From DASYRM01 sp036004405 (GTDB lineage: Bacteria; Acidobacteriota; Vicinamibacteria; Vicinamibacterales; UBA2999): a stretch of DNA of 36,670 nucleotides. This document shows, piece by piece, positions 30,170 through 36,670 of the stretch (position 1 is the stretch's first letter; the number at the start of each line of letters is the position of its first letter). The position numbers and the translations under genes were made by a program. The notes beneath the pieces were generated by a model. The model saw nothing but the letters and a program-made list of their open reading frames with translations. It searched no databases and had not been told where the DNA came from. The stretch spans positions 1 through 36,670 of the forward strand of contig DASYRM010000081.1 of NCBI GenBank assembly GCA_036004405.1, in the 5' to 3' direction.

Positions 30170-33100
30170 TTAGAAGTCGAACTGCGCGCCGATCTTGAAC
30201 ATGCGCGGCAGCAGGATCGACGCCGGCTGTCGCCAGCCCGCGCCACCCGCACCATACGCGAAGTTCTCGCCGATGACGGAGTTGGAGTTGGTGACGTTGT
30301 AGAAGTCGAAGTTGATCGCCGTCTTCGTCGTCGAGAAACGGAAGATCTTCGACAACCGCAGGTCGATCTGGTTCAACCGCTCGACGAAGAGTGACCCGGG
30401 TTCGGCGGTCTGGAACGTCTTGAACGGGATGAATCTGGGATCGGTGGAGGAGAAGATCCCCGGGATCACGCCGTAGCTGGCGTTGGCCTCCACCAGCGCG
30501 CCGGGCAGGTTCTGGAACGTGCTGCTCACTTGCACGTCCACCTTCGGGATCGTGTAGGCCACCAGCCCCTGCACCGATGTACGGAAGCCCCGGTTCTGCT
30601 CGCAGAACTCCTTCGGCCGCGCTGCGAAGAAGAACAGGCGCGTCGGGTCGCCGAAGAAGCTGTGCAACATCTCCGGCAGGTCGTCCACGACGTCGCAGTC
30701 GTTCAGCACCTGCCGCCCCGTGCCGACACCACCCTGGAGGAGGAGCCCGTTCTGGAGCCGCGTGTTCAACGTGATGTTGACACCGTCGAAGTGCTCGGTC
30801 TGCTTGCCGTAGTTGTTCGACAGCGTGATGAAGTAGCTCGGGTCCGGCGCGCCCGCCCGCAGGTTCACGCCGGTCAGCGTGCCGCCACCGACGTCCGCGG
30901 GGGCGACCAAGCTGACGTTGGCGTAGTCGGCTGGGGTGACCGACTTATCGTCCATCAGTCGGATGTTGCCGTACCACCGGCGCGCGTACTGCACGTCCAA
31001 CGACATGCGCGGCAGGATCTCCTGCTGCACGCTGGTCGTGAACTCCCAGTTGAACGAGCGCTTGCCCCACCCGGTCATCAAGTCGGGATCGTAGTTCCGG
31101 CCCGGTGTCAGCGTTCCGAACGTCGTCGCGGCGATGAGCGCACTGCACTCGCCGTTGGCGTTGAAGTTGTTCAGATCGCAGTCCGGCGTGAAGTTCCCAT
31201 TGGCGTCGCTCCACGGGCGCTGCGAAGCGGTGACCAGGCGCAGAATCGGATTCGGCGCGTCGGTGACCTGTGCCGCTCCGAAGCCGGTGGTGCCCAGCCC
31301 TTCGAGATACTTGTTGAGCGTGATCTTCCACGCCGTCTTGCCGTTCCCGAACACGTCGTACGTCGCCGACAGTCGCGGCGTGATGTCGTTCCAGCTCAGG
31401 TTGTCCTGTTTCGGGAACGTGACGTTCAGATTCCGCCCGAAGTAGGTGCCGGTGATGCCCTGTTCCGGGAAGCTGTTGGCGAACGAGTCCCAGCGGATGG
31501 CACCCGCGAGTGTCCAGCGGCCGGTGGTCCACTTGTCCTGGGCGAAGAGCCCCGAGTCGTGATCGACGTTCACCTTCACCGTGCGCGGTGTGAGGCGGTA
31601 CGTGATCCCGGTGGGCGCACCAGCGGTGAAGTTGTAGACGAGCGGAGAGGCCGGCGAGTTGTAGGTCGTGTTCTCGTGGTGGCCGTAGGCGTTGTTGAAG
31701 CCCACCTTGAACGCGTGCGAGCCGGTGATGTACGACATCGCCGCACGGTAGTGGATGTTCCAGTTCCACGAGTTGTTGTACGGATTGTCACCCGTGGCGG
31801 CGCGATAGGAGAGCCCCGTGCGCGTGACCGGGCTGTTCGAGTCGTTGATGCCGATGATGCCCGGCGTGAGGTGGTCGATATTCCCCAGCTTGCCTTCGCG
31901 CGGGTCCATGCCGCCCCACCGCTCCACGCGGTGAATGGCGCTGGCCTCGAGGAGCAGCTTGTTGCTGACCGGGGAGCTCCAGTCGAGGGTGACGAAACGC
32001 TGCAGCGGGAAGCGCCGATCGACGCCCGCCTCAGGTGAGACGATCGCGCCGCCCGGCTGCGGGCCGATGCCGGTGGAGCACGCGCAGAACTTCTCCTGGT
32101 CGAACGTCGTCCCGAACTTGTTCCTGGGGGACGCCTGCCAGGTGATCCGCGCCTGATAGATCTTCTGTTCCTGGTGCAGCACCGCCTGCGCCCCTGGAAC
32201 GTAGGTGAAGGCGTTCGCGTTGTTCACGTTCTGATTGAAGAAGGTTCCGGCGACGAAGTTGTCCGCGAAGAGCGAGCGCCCGGAGAGGAAGAACCAGAGC
32301 TTGTCGCGGCTGATGGGGCCGCCGACGCCCGGATTGAAGTCGCCGTTCGCCTTGATCCGGCCCGCCACGAAACCAGGATTCCGCTTCTGCACATCGGTGC
32401 CGGTCACGTTGTCGGCGGCGAAATCCTCGTTCGCATAGCTGAAGGGAATCGTGCCGCTGAAGCGATTGCCGCCGTCGCGCGGGATGAAGTTGATCCGCAC
32501 TCCGCCGGTGGCCGCCTGCGCATCCACGCCCGACACGTCGATCGCGAATTCCGCCGTGCCGGTAGCGTTCGGCACCGCGCCGCCGCCCCATCCGCCGGCA
32601 ATCATCGAGCTCAGCGCGACGCCGTTGACCATCATGCGCTGGTCGGAGGTGCGCCCGCCGTTGGCTTCGAGCGAGGCCACTTCCTGCACGACCGACCCGC
32701 CGACGTCCTGCCCCGTGAACGCGCCTTTGCGCACGCCCGGAATCAGCACGCCGACTGTGAACGGCGTTCTCGAGCTCGGGATCGCGCTGACGATCTCCTG
32801 ATCCATCACGGCCTGGCGTGTGGTGGACTGCAGATCGACGCCCGTCACTTGGCCGGACACCGTAATGGTTTCCTGCACGCCGCCGACCTGGAGGTCGGCG
32901 TTGACGGTGGCCACCTGGGTGCCCGCGAGCTCGACGCCGTCGCGGATGACCGTCTTGAACCCTTGAAGGGTGAAGGTCACCTTGTACGTGCCGGGCCTGA
33001 GATCAGAGATGGCGTAGCGGCCGGCGTCGTCCGAGACAGCCGTGCGCGCCTTTTCAATCAGAACAGGACTTGTAGCTTCAACCGTTACTCCCGGCAACAC

Positions 33101-33208
33101 GGCTCCCGAGGCGTCCCGCACCAGCCCGGAGAGACTGGCCTGGGCGTACGCTCCTAATGGCAGGGCTAACAGGAACCCAATAGCCAAGAGACCCGACTTA
33201 ACTCGCAT
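30170..33208 (-). CDS. TonB-dependent receptor with carboxypeptidase-regulatory-like N-domain (Oar-like)
   Basis: A 1012-residue protein. ATG at 33206-33208 is preceded by AGGAGG (33216-33221, 7-nt spacing); an in-frame TTG two codons upstream is less likely. The signal peptide is KSGLLAIGFLLALPLGAYAQ. Residues about 24-105 form the beta-sandwich CarboxypepD_reg domain (GLVRDASGAVLPGVTVEATS, LRPGTYKVTFTLQGF). A plug region follows (DQEIVSAIPSSRTPFTVGVL, GGRTSDQRMMVNGV), then a long beta-barrel ending KIGAQFDF with terminal Phe. Such receptors import or secrete large ligands across the outer membrane in Acidobacteria and Myxococcota. The divergent LysR gene probably regulates it. Confidence 0.92.
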   Translation of the reverse strand: MRVKSGLLAIGFLLALPLGAYAQASLSGLVRDASGAVLPGVTVEATSPVLIEKARTAVSDDAGRYAISDLRPGTYKVTFTLQGFKTVIRDGVELAGTQVATVNADLQVGGVQETITVSGQVTGVDLQSTTRQAVMDQEIVSAIPSSRTPFTVGVLIPGVRKGAFTGQDVGGSVVQEVASLEANGGRTSDQRMMVNGVALSSMIAGGWGGGAVPNATGTAEFAIDVSGVDAQAATGGVRINFIPRDGGNRFSGTIPFSYANEDFAADNVTGTDVQKRNPGFVAGRIKANGDFNPGVGGPISRDKLWFFLSGRSLFADNFVAGTFFNQNVNNANAFTYVPGAQAVLHQEQKIYQARITWQASPRNKFGTTFDQEKFCACSTGIGPQPGGAIVSPEAGVDRRFPLQRFVTLDWSSPVSNKLLLEASAIHRVERWGGMDPREGKLGNIDHLTPGIIGINDSNSPVTRTGLSYRAATGDNPYNNSWNWNIHYRAAMSYITGSHAFKVGFNNAYGHHENTTYNSPASPLVYNFTAGAPTGITYRLTPRTVKVNVDHDSGLFAQDKWTTGRWTLAGAIRWDSFANSFPEQGITGTYFGRNLNVTFPKQDNLSWNDITPRLSATYDVFGNGKTAWKITLNKYLEGLGTTGFGAAQVTDAPNPILRLVTASQRPWSDANGNFTPDCDLNNFNANGECSALIAATTFGTLTPGRNYDPDLMTGWGKRSFNWEFTTSVQQEILPRMSLDVQYARRWYGNIRLMDDKSVTPADYANVSLVAPADVGGGTLTGVNLRAGAPDPSYFITLSNNYGKQTEHFDGVNITLNTRLQNGLLLQGGVGTGRQVLNDCDVVDDLPEMLHSFFGDPTRLFFFAARPKEFCEQNRGFRTSVQGLVAYTIPKVDVQVSSTFQNLPGALVEANASYGVIPGIFSSTDPRFIPFKTFQTAEPGSLFVERLNQIDLRLSKIFRFSTTKTAINFDFYNVTNSNSVIGENFAYGAGGAGWRQPASILLPRMFKIGAQFDF

Positions 33209-33331
33209 GCACAACCCTCCTCAGTGGCCGACCCGCGTTCTGACGCGCGTAATCTGCGCTTGTGACTGATTTCTGTCCAATACATCTTTCGCACTAGCCC
33301 CATGCCAATCTGGTATAGAATCACGGCCCTC
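33209..33331. promoter_or_regulatory. Divergent promoter region between the TonB receptor and LysR genes
   Basis: 123 bp holding both promoters. Visible are the minus-strand ribosome site AGGAGG (33216-33221), the inverted repeat CGCGT-TCTG-ACGCG (33234-33247) and a -10-like TATAGAAT (33314-33321) only 10 bp ahead of the LysR ATG at 33332. No confident -35 box was found. Confidence 0.4.
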
Positions 33332-34276
33332 ATGGACTTCAGGCACATTCGCGCCTTCATCGCGGTCGCCGACGCCTTGAGCGTGACGAAAGCCGCCGAG
33401 CGCCTCCACATCTCACAACCCCCGCTGAGCCGTCATATCCAGCAACTCGAGAACGAGCTCGGCCTTACGCTGTTCGTCCGTCACCGGCAGGGCGTCACGC
33501 TCACCGAGCCCGGGCGCCAGCTGCTCGAGAAGGCCCGGGCCTGGGAGGCGGCCGCCCAGACGTTTCACGAGGCCGCCAAAGAGGCGCGATCCACCGAGGG
33601 GGCACGCGTCCGGGTCGGGATTGCCTGGGGCCTGTGGGACGTCGTGAACCGGGTCCGGATCGAGTTTGCCAAAGACCACCCGGACGTAACCGTAGAGGCC
33701 AGCGACGCCTACTGCTGGTTCGACTCCGACGAGCAGCTGCGCTCCCATCAGCTCGATCTGGCGTTTGCGCGGCCGCCCTATGACGCGTCCTTCAACGTGT
33801 CAGACCCGATCTACTACGAGAGCATCCAGGTCATCATGTGCGCGGACAGCCCGCTGGCCGGCCGCGAGTCGGTGAGCGTGCGCGACTTGGCCGACGAGAC
33901 GCTGCTGCTGTGGGAACGCCACGCGGCGCCGGTGCTCTACGACCGCATTCTCGACCTCTACGCCCGCAACGGCATCACGCCCAAGACGATGCCCACGCCG
34001 AATGCCGGCCCCTTCAACCACGCCGGGATGATGCTCGTGGCCTCGGGCAAGGGGCTCTATATGGGCTACGGCGTGCCGCAGACGGGGCCGACGCCGGCCA
34101 GCGGTGTGACGGTGCTGCCGCTGAACGACGCCGACGCCACCATCGAGGTGAGCATCGTGTCACGCCGCAACGACGCCTCCGCCGTGGCCGCCGACTTCAT
34201 CGCCTGCGCGCAGCAGTTGTATCGCCGTCCCGTGCTCGTGCCCCGCATCGCCGAGTCGGGCCGCCGCGCCTCCTGA
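33332..34276 (+). CDS. LysR-family transcriptional regulator
   Basis: A 314-residue protein. ATG 33332 gives the standard start MDFRHIRAFIAVADALSVTK; the ATG at 33302 adds ten residues not usual in the family. The helix-turn-helix is at residues 1-60 (AAERLHISQPPLSRHIQQLE, LFVRHRQGVTLTEPG) and the effector-binding domain at 90-290 (VRVGIAWGLWDVVNRVRIEF, DLAFARPPYD, MMLVASGKGLYMGYG). The helix motif SQPPLSRHI is close to aromatic-degradation regulators such as BenM/CatM/CbnR, which respond to muconate or benzoate-like effectors. It is divergent from the TonB receptor and precedes the secreted protein and catechol dioxygenase genes, so it may control both sides. Confidence 0.92.
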   Translation: MDFRHIRAFIAVADALSVTKAAERLHISQPPLSRHIQQLENELGLTLFVRHRQGVTLTEPGRQLLEKARAWEAAAQTFHEAAKEARSTEGARVRVGIAWGLWDVVNRVRIEFAKDHPDVTVEASDAYCWFDSDEQLRSHQLDLAFARPPYDASFNVSDPIYYESIQVIMCADSPLAGRESVSVRDLADETLLLWERHAAPVLYDRILDLYARNGITPKTMPTPNAGPFNHAGMMLVASGKGLYMGYGVPQTGPTPASGVTVLPLNDADATIEVSIVSRRNDASAVAADFIACAQQLYRRPVLVPRIAESGRRAS

Positions 34277-34290
34277 GGACTCTACTCGCC

Positions 34291-35283
34291 ATGCGATTTC
34301 CCACGTCAGTGGGCGTGCTGGCTGCCGGCGCTCTGGCGGCAGCCTCGCTGTGGACCGCGTCGCTGACGGCGCAGGCACCGGCCAAGAGCTACGCCGTGTG
34401 GCGGACGCCGTGGGGGCATCCGGATCTGCAGGGCACCTACTCGAACGACGACGAGACCGGCACGCCGATGGAACGGCCGGCGCAGTTCGCGGGCAAGCGG
34501 CAGGAAGATCTGACGCCCGAGGAGTTCGCGAAGCTGGTGAAAGATCGCAACGAAGCGTTCGTAAAGGGCGTGGAAGGGACCGAGTTCGCCGGCGGCCTGC
34601 GTCCCCCGGCGCATCTCATCTTCGACACCTTCGAGCGCAAGAACCGGCGCGCGTGGCTCGTCGTCGATCCGCCCGACGGCAGAATTCCGGCGATGACCGA
34701 CGAAGCGCGGAAGCGCCCGCGCGCGCCCGGCGGCGTGAGCACCAACGCCAACCCGAACGGCCCGTTCAACAGCTGGCTCGACATGGGGCTGTACGACCGC
34801 TGCATCACGCGCGGCATTCCGGCGTCGATGATGCCGGCCGGTTACGGCAGCTACTACCGGATCGTGCAGTCGCCCGACAGCGTGGCCCTCACCTACGAGA
34901 TGATCCACGAGACGCGCGTTGTGCCGTTCGACGACCATCCGCGCGTGTCGTCGTCGATCCGCCAGTTCCTGGGGGACGCGCGCGCCCGGTGGGAAGGCGA
35001 CACGCTGGTGGTCGAGACGCGGAATTTTCCCGCCGAGACGGCGCCGCAGCGCGCCAGCACGAAGGTGACGATGACGGAGCGCTTCACGCGCGTCTCGCCG
35101 ACGCTCGTGGAATGGCGGGTGACTTTCGACGATCCCACCACCTGGGTGCGCCCCTGGACCTACATGATGCCGCTGACCAAAGTGCCCGACTCGCAGGAGG
35201 TGCACGAATACGCCTGCCACGAGGGCAACAACGCGATGCGGAACATCCTCAGCGCCCAGCGCGCCGCCGACCGCCAGCAGTAG
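34291..35283 (+). CDS. Secreted protein of unknown function (TPWGDPDLQG / WEGDTLVVETTNF family), copy 3
   Basis: A 330-residue protein starting 14 bp after the LysR gene. The signal peptide is FPTSVGVLAAGALAAASLWTASLTAQ. Family blocks: WRTPWGHPDLQGTYSN, VDPPDGRIPAMTDEARKR, DRCITRGIPASMMPAGYGS, TYEMIHETRVVPFD, RWEGDTLVVETRNF, FDDPTTWVRPWTYMMPL and EYACHEGNNAMRNIL. It keeps both conserved cysteines. Closest to copy 1 in the N-terminal third (YSNDDETGTPMERPA against YSNKDENGTPFERPA). Neighbouring genes (LysR, catechol dioxygenase) suggest expression during aromatic breakdown, but no activity can be assigned. The TAG stop belongs to a hairpin repeat foot. Confidence 0.8.
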   Translation: MRFPTSVGVLAAGALAAASLWTASLTAQAPAKSYAVWRTPWGHPDLQGTYSNDDETGTPMERPAQFAGKRQEDLTPEEFAKLVKDRNEAFVKGVEGTEFAGGLRPPAHLIFDTFERKNRRAWLVVDPPDGRIPAMTDEARKRPRAPGGVSTNANPNGPFNSWLDMGLYDRCITRGIPASMMPAGYGSYYRIVQSPDSVALTYEMIHETRVVPFDDHPRVSSSIRQFLGDARARWEGDTLVVETRNFPAETAPQRASTKVTMTERFTRVSPTLVEWRVTFDDPTTWVRPWTYMMPLTKVPDSQEVHEYACHEGNNAMRNILSAQRAADRQQ

Positions 35284-35324
35284 GGGCCGCCTTCAGGCGG
35301 CCCGTCCGCTTCAGGCGGCCCGTC
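35280..35324 (+). repeat. REP-like hairpin, full copy plus half copy
   Basis: GTAG 35280-35283 (with the upstream stop), GGGCCGCC, TTCA, GGCGGCCC (35296-35303), GTCCGC, then a second right half TTCAGGCGGCCCGTC. It lies about 40 bp ahead of the dioxygenase start. Confidence 0.85.
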
Positions 35325-35366
35325 TTGTAACATGGAACCCCTTCGGACTTTCTGGAAGGGACATCC

Positions 35367-36353
35367 GTGCAACCGACACTGCGTTCGTTCGACCTCGCGC
35401 ATCTGGCGCACGTCGAGCTGCTGACTCCCAAACCGGAGCAGAGCCTCGACTTCTTCGTCAACGTCATGGGCCTCACGGAGAGCGGCCGCAAGGGCGACTC
35501 CGTCTATCTCCGCGGCTGGGACGACTACGAGCACCACACGCTCAAGCTCACGGCCGCCAAGGCCGCTGGCATGGGGCACTTCGCCTTCCGGACCACCAGT
35601 CCCGAAGCGCTGGAGCGCCGCGCCGCGATCCTCGAGAAGGCCGGCTTCGGCGTCGGCTGGACCGACGGCGACCTCGGGCACGGCAAGACGTTCGCGTTCA
35701 AGAGCAGCGACGGCCACGCCATGGAGATCTATTACGAGACCGAGTGGTACAAGGCACCCGATCACCTGAAGCCGTCGCTCAAGAACCAGGCGATGCGCTT
35801 TCCGGCGCGCGGCGTCAACGCGCGGCGGCTCGACCATCTCAACCTCCTCGCCGACGACGTGCCGGCGCTCAAGGCGTTCTTCGAGGACGCGCTTGGCATG
35901 CGGACGACCGAGATGATCGTGCTCGACAACGGCGAGCTGGCGGGCGTGTGGGTGACCGCGACCAACAAGAGCTACGACGTCGCGTTCACCCATGATCACT
36001 ACGGGGCGGTGGGGCGCTTCCACCACGCGACGTTCGCGCTCGATTCGCGCGAAGAGGTTCTGCGGGCGGCCGACATCTTCCTCGAGAACGGCGTGCACAT
36101 CGAGACCGGCCCGCACAAGCACGCGGTGCAGCAGACCTTCTTCCTGTACGTCTACGAGCCCGGCGGCAATCGGGTGGAGGTGGCCAACGCCGGCGCGCGG
36201 CTGATGCTCGCGCCCGACTGGCAGCCGGTGATCTGGACCGAAGCCGAGCGCAAGAAGGGGCAGGCCTGGGGCCTCAAGACGATCGAGACGTTCCACACGC
36301 ACGGCACGCCGACGATGGAGCACTACACGGGGCCGGTGCACCCGAAGAAGTAA
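35367..36353 (+). CDS. Type I extradiol (catechol 2,3-) dioxygenase, two-domain VOC fold
   Basis: A 328-residue cytoplasmic enzyme. GTG 35367 is preceded by GGAAGGGA. Two vicinal-oxygen-chelate domains are present (start AHLAHVELLTPKPEQSLDFF; second from ARRLDHLNLLADDVPALKAF). The Fe(II) ligands expected in the second domain are visible: H157 (RLDHLNL), H219 or H220 (RFHHATFAL) and E271 (GNRVEVANAG). Known members cleave catechols next to the hydroxyls to give yellow ring-opened aldehydes. Length (about 310-330) is normal. It probably acts on the catechol made by the HpaB-type monooxygenase at the left end, although 34 kb separate them. A divergent LysR two genes upstream may regulate it. Confidence 0.9.
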   Translation: MQPTLRSFDLAHLAHVELLTPKPEQSLDFFVNVMGLTESGRKGDSVYLRGWDDYEHHTLKLTAAKAAGMGHFAFRTTSPEALERRAAILEKAGFGVGWTDGDLGHGKTFAFKSSDGHAMEIYYETEWYKAPDHLKPSLKNQAMRFPARGVNARRLDHLNLLADDVPALKAFFEDALGMRTTEMIVLDNGELAGVWVTATNKSYDVAFTHDHYGAVGRFHHATFALDSREEVLRAADIFLENGVHIETGPHKHAVQQTFFLYVYEPGGNRVEVANAGARLMLAPDWQPVIWTEAERKKGQAWGLKTIETFHTHGTPTMEHYTGPVHPKK

Positions 36354-36363
36354 CTGGAGGCAG

Positions 36364-36399
36364 AGTGGGCGGAGTAGGCGAGTGGGCGGAGTGGGCAGA
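36364..36399 (+). repeat. Short tandem repeat of AGTGGGCGG
   Basis: Four imperfect 8-9 bp units (AGTGGGCGG, AGTAGGCG, AGTGGGCGG, AGTGGGCAG). Confidence 0.65.
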
Positions 36400-36413
36400 G
36401 CCCGTCCCCGCTC

Positions 36414-36440
36414 GTAGCTGCGGGCCTGTAGGCCCGCCCC
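36414..36440 (+). repeat. REP-like hairpin element (GCGGGCCT subtype)
   Basis: GTAG (36414-36417), CT, then GCGGGCCT, GT, AGGCCCGC (36430-36437). It has the same foot-and-hairpin plan as the other copies, with a different core. Confidence 0.75.
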
Positions 36441-36670
36441 GTCGACAGTTGCGCCCGCGCATCGCGAGGGTCCTCCCGCGGCGAGTTTCGAGGCGTGCCG
36501 TCCGACTCCTCAGGACACGGGCGAGAAGCCGGAGGGGACCAGCGGGGTTTGAGTCGCCACCAGCGGAGCTGACCATCCCGGACGAAACGCGGGAGAATGG
36601 CGGCGCATCGGCACCGAGGTCGGCGTCTTGTTGGTGCTGAGAGCCCGTGTTTGAGTTGGACCCCGGGGTC

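Larger units (their letters stand above)
36354..36670. other. Non-coding stretch with short tandem repeats and a hairpin element
   Basis: No convincing gene was found. A 91-codon frame at 36365-36640 is Arg/Pro-rich with no recognisable domain and is judged spurious. Visible structure: a four-fold imperfect repeat of AGTGGGCGG (36364-36399), a GTAG hairpin (36414-36437), and the palindrome GGACCCCGGGGTC at the very end, cut by the window edge. Confidence 0.5.

Noticed and set aside
30530..32038. 502-codon plus-strand frame opposite the TonB receptor
   Set aside because: Composition (Arg/Val/Glu-rich, no motif) and its position within a well-defined receptor gene mark it as a shadow.
12768..35324. 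CRISPR array suggested by recurring GC-rich palindromic repeats
   Set aside because: Copies are scattered over kilobases next to genes, without regular spacers and without cas genes.
36365..36640. 91-codon frame at the right end
   Set aside because: It includes the tandem repeats and the GTAG hairpin, is Arg/Pro-rich, and resembles no known protein.

Overview
The window is a very GC-rich bacterial chromosome segment carrying 29 protein-coding genes. The best guess for the host is a soil acidobacterium of the Vicinamibacteria type (subdivision 6). This rests on gene content: an Oar-like TonB-dependent receptor with a carboxypeptidase-regulatory N-terminus, two CRTAC1/ASPIC-UnbV propellers paired with TPR lipoproteins, a DUF5916 outer-membrane protein, and several secreted proteins of the 'TPWGDPDLQG ... 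WEGDTLVVETTNF' type. No rRNA or tRNA gene, CRISPR array or transposase was seen, so the assignment is an inference.

Layout. 1-1418: the 3' part of an HpaB-type flavin monooxygenase and its flavin reductase, coupled by a TTGA overlap. 1461-4062: a Tat-exported limonene-epoxide-hydrolase-like protein and a CBM9-like/DUF5916 outer-membrane protein. 4115-7987: a tight three-gene unit of an asparagine-synthetase-like ligase without a glutaminase cysteine, an Elp3/RaSEA-like radical SAM enzyme, and a halogenase-like flavoprotein. This is the best candidate for an undescribed pathway. 7989-9552 (minus): a glycine-zipper lipoprotein and a LysR regulator. 9733-16972: secreted proteins, a periplasmic MBL-fold hydrolase, a type B carboxylesterase, and a dihaem cytochrome c coupled to a PQQ-type dehydrogenase. 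17026-18675: a divergent RlmA-like rRNA methyltransferase and an alpha/beta hydrolase. 18858-23579: two members of the secreted family around a beta-lactamase-fold hydrolase and an unusual Tat-exported zinc alcohol dehydrogenase. 23576-30072: two tandem propeller-TPR gene pairs. 30170-33208 (minus): the TonB-dependent receptor, divergent from a LysR gene that is followed by a third secreted-family member and an extradiol catechol dioxygenase (33332-36353).

Together the genes suggest uptake and oxidative or hydrolytic breakdown of plant- or aromatic-derived organics. Monooxygenase plus flavin reductase make catechols and the extradiol dioxygenase cleaves them. Periplasmic hydrolases, the PQQ-type dehydrogenase with its cytochrome and the exported alcohol dehydrogenase act outside the cytoplasm, and TonB and propeller proteins sit at the surface. 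The actual substrates cannot be read from sequence.

The strongest non-coding signal is a family of short hairpin elements at about 14 places. Typical copies begin with a GTAG foot followed by a 7-10 bp inverted repeat with a 2-4 nt loop, and one site is a double copy bounded by GTAG and CTAC. This is the architecture of REP/REPIN elements moved by RAYT transposases. Copies lie flush against gene ends, where the GTAG supplies TAG stop codons, and some lie in frame inside genes. No RAYT gene is in the window.
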